NCBI GenBank assembly: GCA_943371425.1
Contig: CALRUR010000001.1
Location: 258,723-322,722, forward strand
Reading direction: 5' to 3'
Source: CAJBVG01 sp943371425
Lineage (GTDB): Bacteria; Bacteroidota; Bacteroidia; Sphingobacteriales; Sphingobacteriaceae
Length of the DNA: 64,000 bases
Shown here in pieces: positions 63,101-64,000 of this stretch. Every line of letters starts with the position of its first letter. Position 1 is the stretch's first letter. Both the position numbers and the translations under genes were made by a program. The notes beneath the pieces are model-generated. The model saw nothing but the letters and a program-made list of their open reading frames with translations. It was not told where the DNA came from and ran no database searches.

Positions 63101-64000
63101 TAATGTCGTAGTTGTATTTGCAATGTCAGTTACTGTTCCTGAGAAATCTGAAGTAGTAGACGATTGCCATTTTGTAACTGTACCTGTGTGACCTGATAAA
63201 GTCAACGTCGTAGAGTTCGTTCCTGTACATACTGTTGCTCCTCCTGAGATAGTTCCACCAACTGATTCAGGCGATACTTCGATTAATTGCGATGATGAAT
63301 TTGCCGCAGCACATACACCGCTTGTTACCACTGCACGGTAATATGTATTTGCAGTAAGGTTTGTTACTGTTAACGTAGCTGATGTACTTGAGATATCTGT
63401 AGGACTTGCAAAGTTGCTAGTCGTTGACGATTGCCATTTAGTAATCGAACCTGTATGACCTGATAAAGTTAAGCTAGTAGAATTTGTTCCTGTACAAACT
63501 GGTGATGATCCTGTTGTAATGGCAACTGATCCTCCAACCGATGCAGGTGATACGGTAATAGTAGCACTTGATGAGTTTGCGGCTGCACATGCTCCACTAG
63601 TTATCACTGCTCTGTAATAAGTAGTAGCTGATAAGTTTGTTGCAGTTAATGTTGTAGTCGTATTTGCAATATCAGTTACTGTTCCAGAAAAATCTGATGC
63701 AGTTGCCGATTGCCATTTGGTAATCGAACCTGTATGACCTGATAAAGTTAAAGTAGTAGAGTTTGTTCCTGTACAAACTGTTGCTCCTCCTGCGATGCTT
63801 CCTCCTACTGATGCAGGTGATACGGTAATAGTAGCACTTGATGAATTTGCGGCTGCACATGCACCGCTTGTTACTACTGCTCTGTAATAAGTAGTAGCAG
63901 TTAAGTTTGTTGCAGTTAATGTTGTAGTCGTATTTGATATGTCAGTTACTGTTCCAGAAAAATCTGATGCAGTTGCCGATTGCCATTTAGTAATCGAACC
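57146..64000 (-). CDS. Giant T9SS-sorted adhesin, N-terminus outside window
   Basis: The frame is open from its stop at 57146 to the right edge (2285 codons visible), so the protein is larger than seen; GTG at 63607 is internal, not a start. From N to C: at least four Ig-like repeats of 90-92 residues (TYYRAVVTSGACAAANSS), an Ig-like linker, about fourteen cadherin/Big-type units of about 95 residues (TTNEDQTATGTVATNDSD), a DUF11-like domain, and a gliding-motility-associated type B sorting domain (PTGFSPDGDGVNDGF, FNRWGNKVFE). It should be exported by the T9SS and displayed on the surface as an adhesin like SprB. PorP/SprF and PorE-like genes follow. Confidence 0.93.
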   Translation of the reverse strand, partial: GSITKWQSATASDFSGTVTDISNTTTTLTATNLTATTYYRAVVTSGACAAANSSSATITVSPASVGGSIAGGATVCTGTNSTTLTLSGHTGSITKWQSATASDFSGTVTDIANTTTTLTATNLSATTYYRAVITSGACAAANSSSATITVSPASVGGSVAITTGSSPVCTGTNSTSLTLSGHTGSITKWQSSTTSNFASPTDISSTSATLTVTNLTANTYYRAVVTSGVCAAANSSSQLIEVSPESVGGTISGGATVCTGTNSTTLTLSGHTGTVTKWQSSTTSDFSGTVTDIANTTTTLTATNLTATTYYRAVVTSGACAATNSSSATLTINPVMTSNTISGALVDSFYVSGNPSNLVGSTPSGGTGTYTYQWQQSTTSASSGFANITGASNKDYDPSTITQTTWFRRKAYSGNCDSLISSAVRVKIAPLNQPPIANDDTKTTNEDTSVSGTVATNDSDPESTNLTFSIITNVKKGTITFNSNGTYSYTPNTNINGNDTLIYRVCDSGNPVTCDTAKLIITITPVNDKPVAVDDTKTTNEDQTATGTVATNDSDVDGGTLTFSTVSTTKKGTITFNTDGSYSYVPNANTNGNDTLTYKVCDNGTPALCDTAILVITVTPVNDKPVAVDDTKTTNEDQTATGTVATNDSDLDGDALTFSTISTTKKGTLTLNANGNYTYVPNANYDGKDTLTYKVCDNGTPVLCDTATLIITVSPVNDRPVVADTTRKTTPEDTPITICIAGTDADGDKISVHTITAQTLGTTTTGTDSCFTYTPTPNVNGKDTITVIVKDGKGGFDTTQVIITITPVNDKPVAVDDTKTTNEDQTATGTVATNDSDVDGGTLMFSTVSTTKKGTITFNTDGSYSYIPNANTNGNDTLTYKVCDNGTPVLCDTALLVITITPINDPPVAILDSKSVQEDQSITSTVASNDSDVDGNVLDFGIVATVKHGSVIWNTNGTFTYTPNANYNGLDTLTYHVCDNGTPSLCDTAILIITVGSINDAPIAVNDLINIQNSRSSIVINILINDTDIDNAIDTTSVQIILNAKHGTATLNSSTGKITYTPTVGYVGKDTLTYNVKDVTGLVSNNALVIINIPVNNLVANNDNYSATPVNGAKGGVVGNVLSNDSLNNAQISPSNLVQITLLINGGITGASIASNGELSIPAGTFEGTYNLSYQICETANTLNCKTATIIVNVGRGLQISTTSICRNDVPYLAYTITPNFTPSSANQVSITWLNGDGTQLNPPVVFNNLTQSGEILWPGAVLDANGLPIDWPGWYTQNGQWIQGPDGFEKTRPSSIIRVTINPTDSIVASYPPATPNCNSTPSNRAPVAVNDVKTTNEDVAATGTVATNDSDLENGTLAFSTISTTKKGTLTLNADGSYTYIPNANFNGNDTLTYKVCDNGTPVLCDTAILVITVTPINDSPVAVNDTIYMLNSRSNVLINELSNDYDIDNAIDITTVTITGNVKNGIVILNTSTGKITYTPTIGFVGKDSLTYTVKDVEGLVSNIATVYINVPRNNIVASNDNFTSNPINGAKGGIVGKVLLNDSLNNILISDSSLVKITLLNNGGVSGAVIDTSGKITIPAGTFEGTYTLSYQICEVANPTNCDIASITILVGRGLQISTTSICRNDVPYLAYTITPNFIPSTANEVSITWLNGDGTSLNPPVVFSNLTQSGELLWPGAVLDADGLPIDWPGWFTQNGQWIQGADGFEKTRPSSIIRVTINPTDSIVVNYPPATPNCNTAPSNRAPVAINDAISTNEEVPVNGTVATNDSDLENGTLSFSNIKTTKNGIIILNADGTYLYTPNANFNGKDTLVYKVCDNGTPVLCDTALLVITINPLNDKPVAINDFASTSINTKVNVNAGLNDSDIELHNLSYTFFNAPHGTVIKTSEGFVDYTPNNNFVGIDSFMYVIVDNGIPAQRDTAFVYIDVIGNPNTPPVAVRDEFTIPENTTMNESIASNDWDPENDAMAFEWVLKPVHGTFTMNATGAYIYTPVPNYVGVDSFLYVVCDNGTPSMCDTGVCLINIINTPKPSIGIALRVEEPVPNTTETYTITYNIVLKNYGDIDLRNIRVTQDLVNVFKSPAVFNVLEVTTSSGLIANPNFNGTSNKELLLSDASYLATNESSTIKLKVLVTPNLPVVKYENMVTAYGDMVYGDSTVSDISVNGFSPDPDANNIPNEQSITEVTIVMFVPTGFSPDGDGVNDGFVIRGIENYPQNKLEIFNRWGNKVFEQAPYDNSWSGGTKNNTGIVLGQGTLPNGTYFYVLDFGVEGVKPVTGYIVIKK
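58484..59746 (-). repeat. Tandem duplication inside the adhesin gene, copy B
   Basis: 1263 bp (421 codons) directly adjacent to copy A. It encodes a cadherin-like unit lacking NED, an NDN-unit, a WPGW-containing segment of unknown fold and a NED-type unit. Comparison of short stretches suggests nearly 90 percent nucleotide identity with copy A. Confidence 0.8.
59747..61009 (-). repeat. Tandem duplication inside the adhesin gene, copy A
   Basis: First copy in reading order, same four-part organisation and length as copy B (1263 bp). The boundary falls exactly at domain starts (IND-P-AVND), so whole domains were duplicated without breaking the frame. Confidence 0.8.
61010..62700 (-). repeat. 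Cadherin/Big-like 95-residue repeats in the adhesin gene
   Basis: Tandem units of about 285 bp. The sequence GATCTTCGTTCGT recurs at 61528, 62089 and 62374 (spacing 561, or two units, and 285). One unit of this array carries PED instead of NED. Near-identical neighbours point to recent duplication or gene conversion. Confidence 0.8.
63000..64000 (-). repeat. Ig-like repeats of 270/276 bp in the adhesin gene
   Basis: The motif CTGCTCTGTAATA (or a close variant) starts at 63061, 63331, 63607 and 63877, i.e. spacings of 270, 276 and 270 bp. The array continues beyond the window edge. Confidence 0.85.

Noticed and set aside
63605..63607. GTG as the adhesin start
   Set aside because: The frame stays open upstream to the window edge and encodes more copies of the same Ig-like repeat, so the GTG is an internal valine codon.
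63672..63860. 62-codon frame on the minus strand
   Set aside because: It is an out-of-frame shadow of the Ig-like repeats.
58484..64000. CRISPR-like regular repeats
   Set aside because: The repeats are 270-285 bp, in frame, and encode protein domains; there are no short spacers or cas genes.

Overview
The window reads as a chromosomal segment of a low-GC member of the Bacteroidota. The evidence is consistent. It has a type IX secretion (T9SS) cargo module: a giant adhesin with a gliding-motility-type C-terminal domain, a PorP/SprF protein and a PorE-like OmpA protein. Candidate promoters follow the Bacteroidetes pattern TTTG...TAnnTTTG, Shine-Dalgarno sequences are weak, and many lipoproteins and Bacteroidota-type families are present (DUF2911, UpxY-like NusG paralogue). 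I cannot place it below phylum level from sequence alone. No prophage, IS transposase, CRISPR array or rRNA operon was seen.

Layout. 1-5590: lipid and acyl-CoA genes (partial 3-hydroxyacyl-CoA dehydrogenase, long-chain acyl-CoA ligase, nitronate monooxygenase-like protein, DUF4442 hotdog protein), a small lipoprotein and a DUF2911 protein. 5643-32587: one long minus-strand surface-polysaccharide locus, read from right to left as Wza-like exporter, Wzc-like tyrosine kinase, UpxY/NusG-like antiterminator, asparagine synthase-like amidotransferase, Wzm/Wzt ABC exporter, eight GT4-like and two stand-alone GT2 glycosyltransferases, three FkbM methyltransferases, a Wzy-like polymerase, a GT2-exosortase fusion, a NodU/CmcH carbamoyltransferase and a GT-C-like membrane protein. 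32804-41933: a c-type cytochrome/copper monooxygenase-like lipoprotein with a redoxin lipoprotein, mazG-like, dtd, an M48 protease, rsgA, metF and metH. MetH is preceded by a SAM-I riboswitch with its own promoter. 42144-46347: a Pho-box-like array and pstSCAB-phoU. 46340-48535: a conserved unknown gene, murQ and an amino-sugar kinase (MurNAc recycling). 48610-52776: S41 protease, small lipoprotein, der, era. 52791-53526: initiator tRNA gene, then two 50-bp copies of a modified tRNA 3' half that bracket a terminator and a small GIY-YIG nuclease gene. 53769-64000: the PorE-like, PorP/SprF and giant adhesin module; the adhesin runs off the right edge.

How the genes work together. The polysaccharide locus looks like one nearly uninterrupted transcription unit with many 1-14 bp overlaps, started by a promoter upstream of wza and probably kept processive by the UpxY-like factor. 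It lacks a flippase, an initiating phosphoglycosyl transferase and sugar-nucleotide genes within the window. metH and metF form a SAM-repressed methionine unit. pstSCAB-phoU is a standard phosphate-starvation operon. The adhesin, PorP/SprF and PorE genes form a T9SS-exported surface machine.

The most unusual items are the GIY-YIG/tRNA-fragment element, the GT2-exosortase fusion, the heme plus PHM-like copper lipoprotein, the competing helices in the metH leader and the exact 1263-bp tandem duplication in the adhesin.
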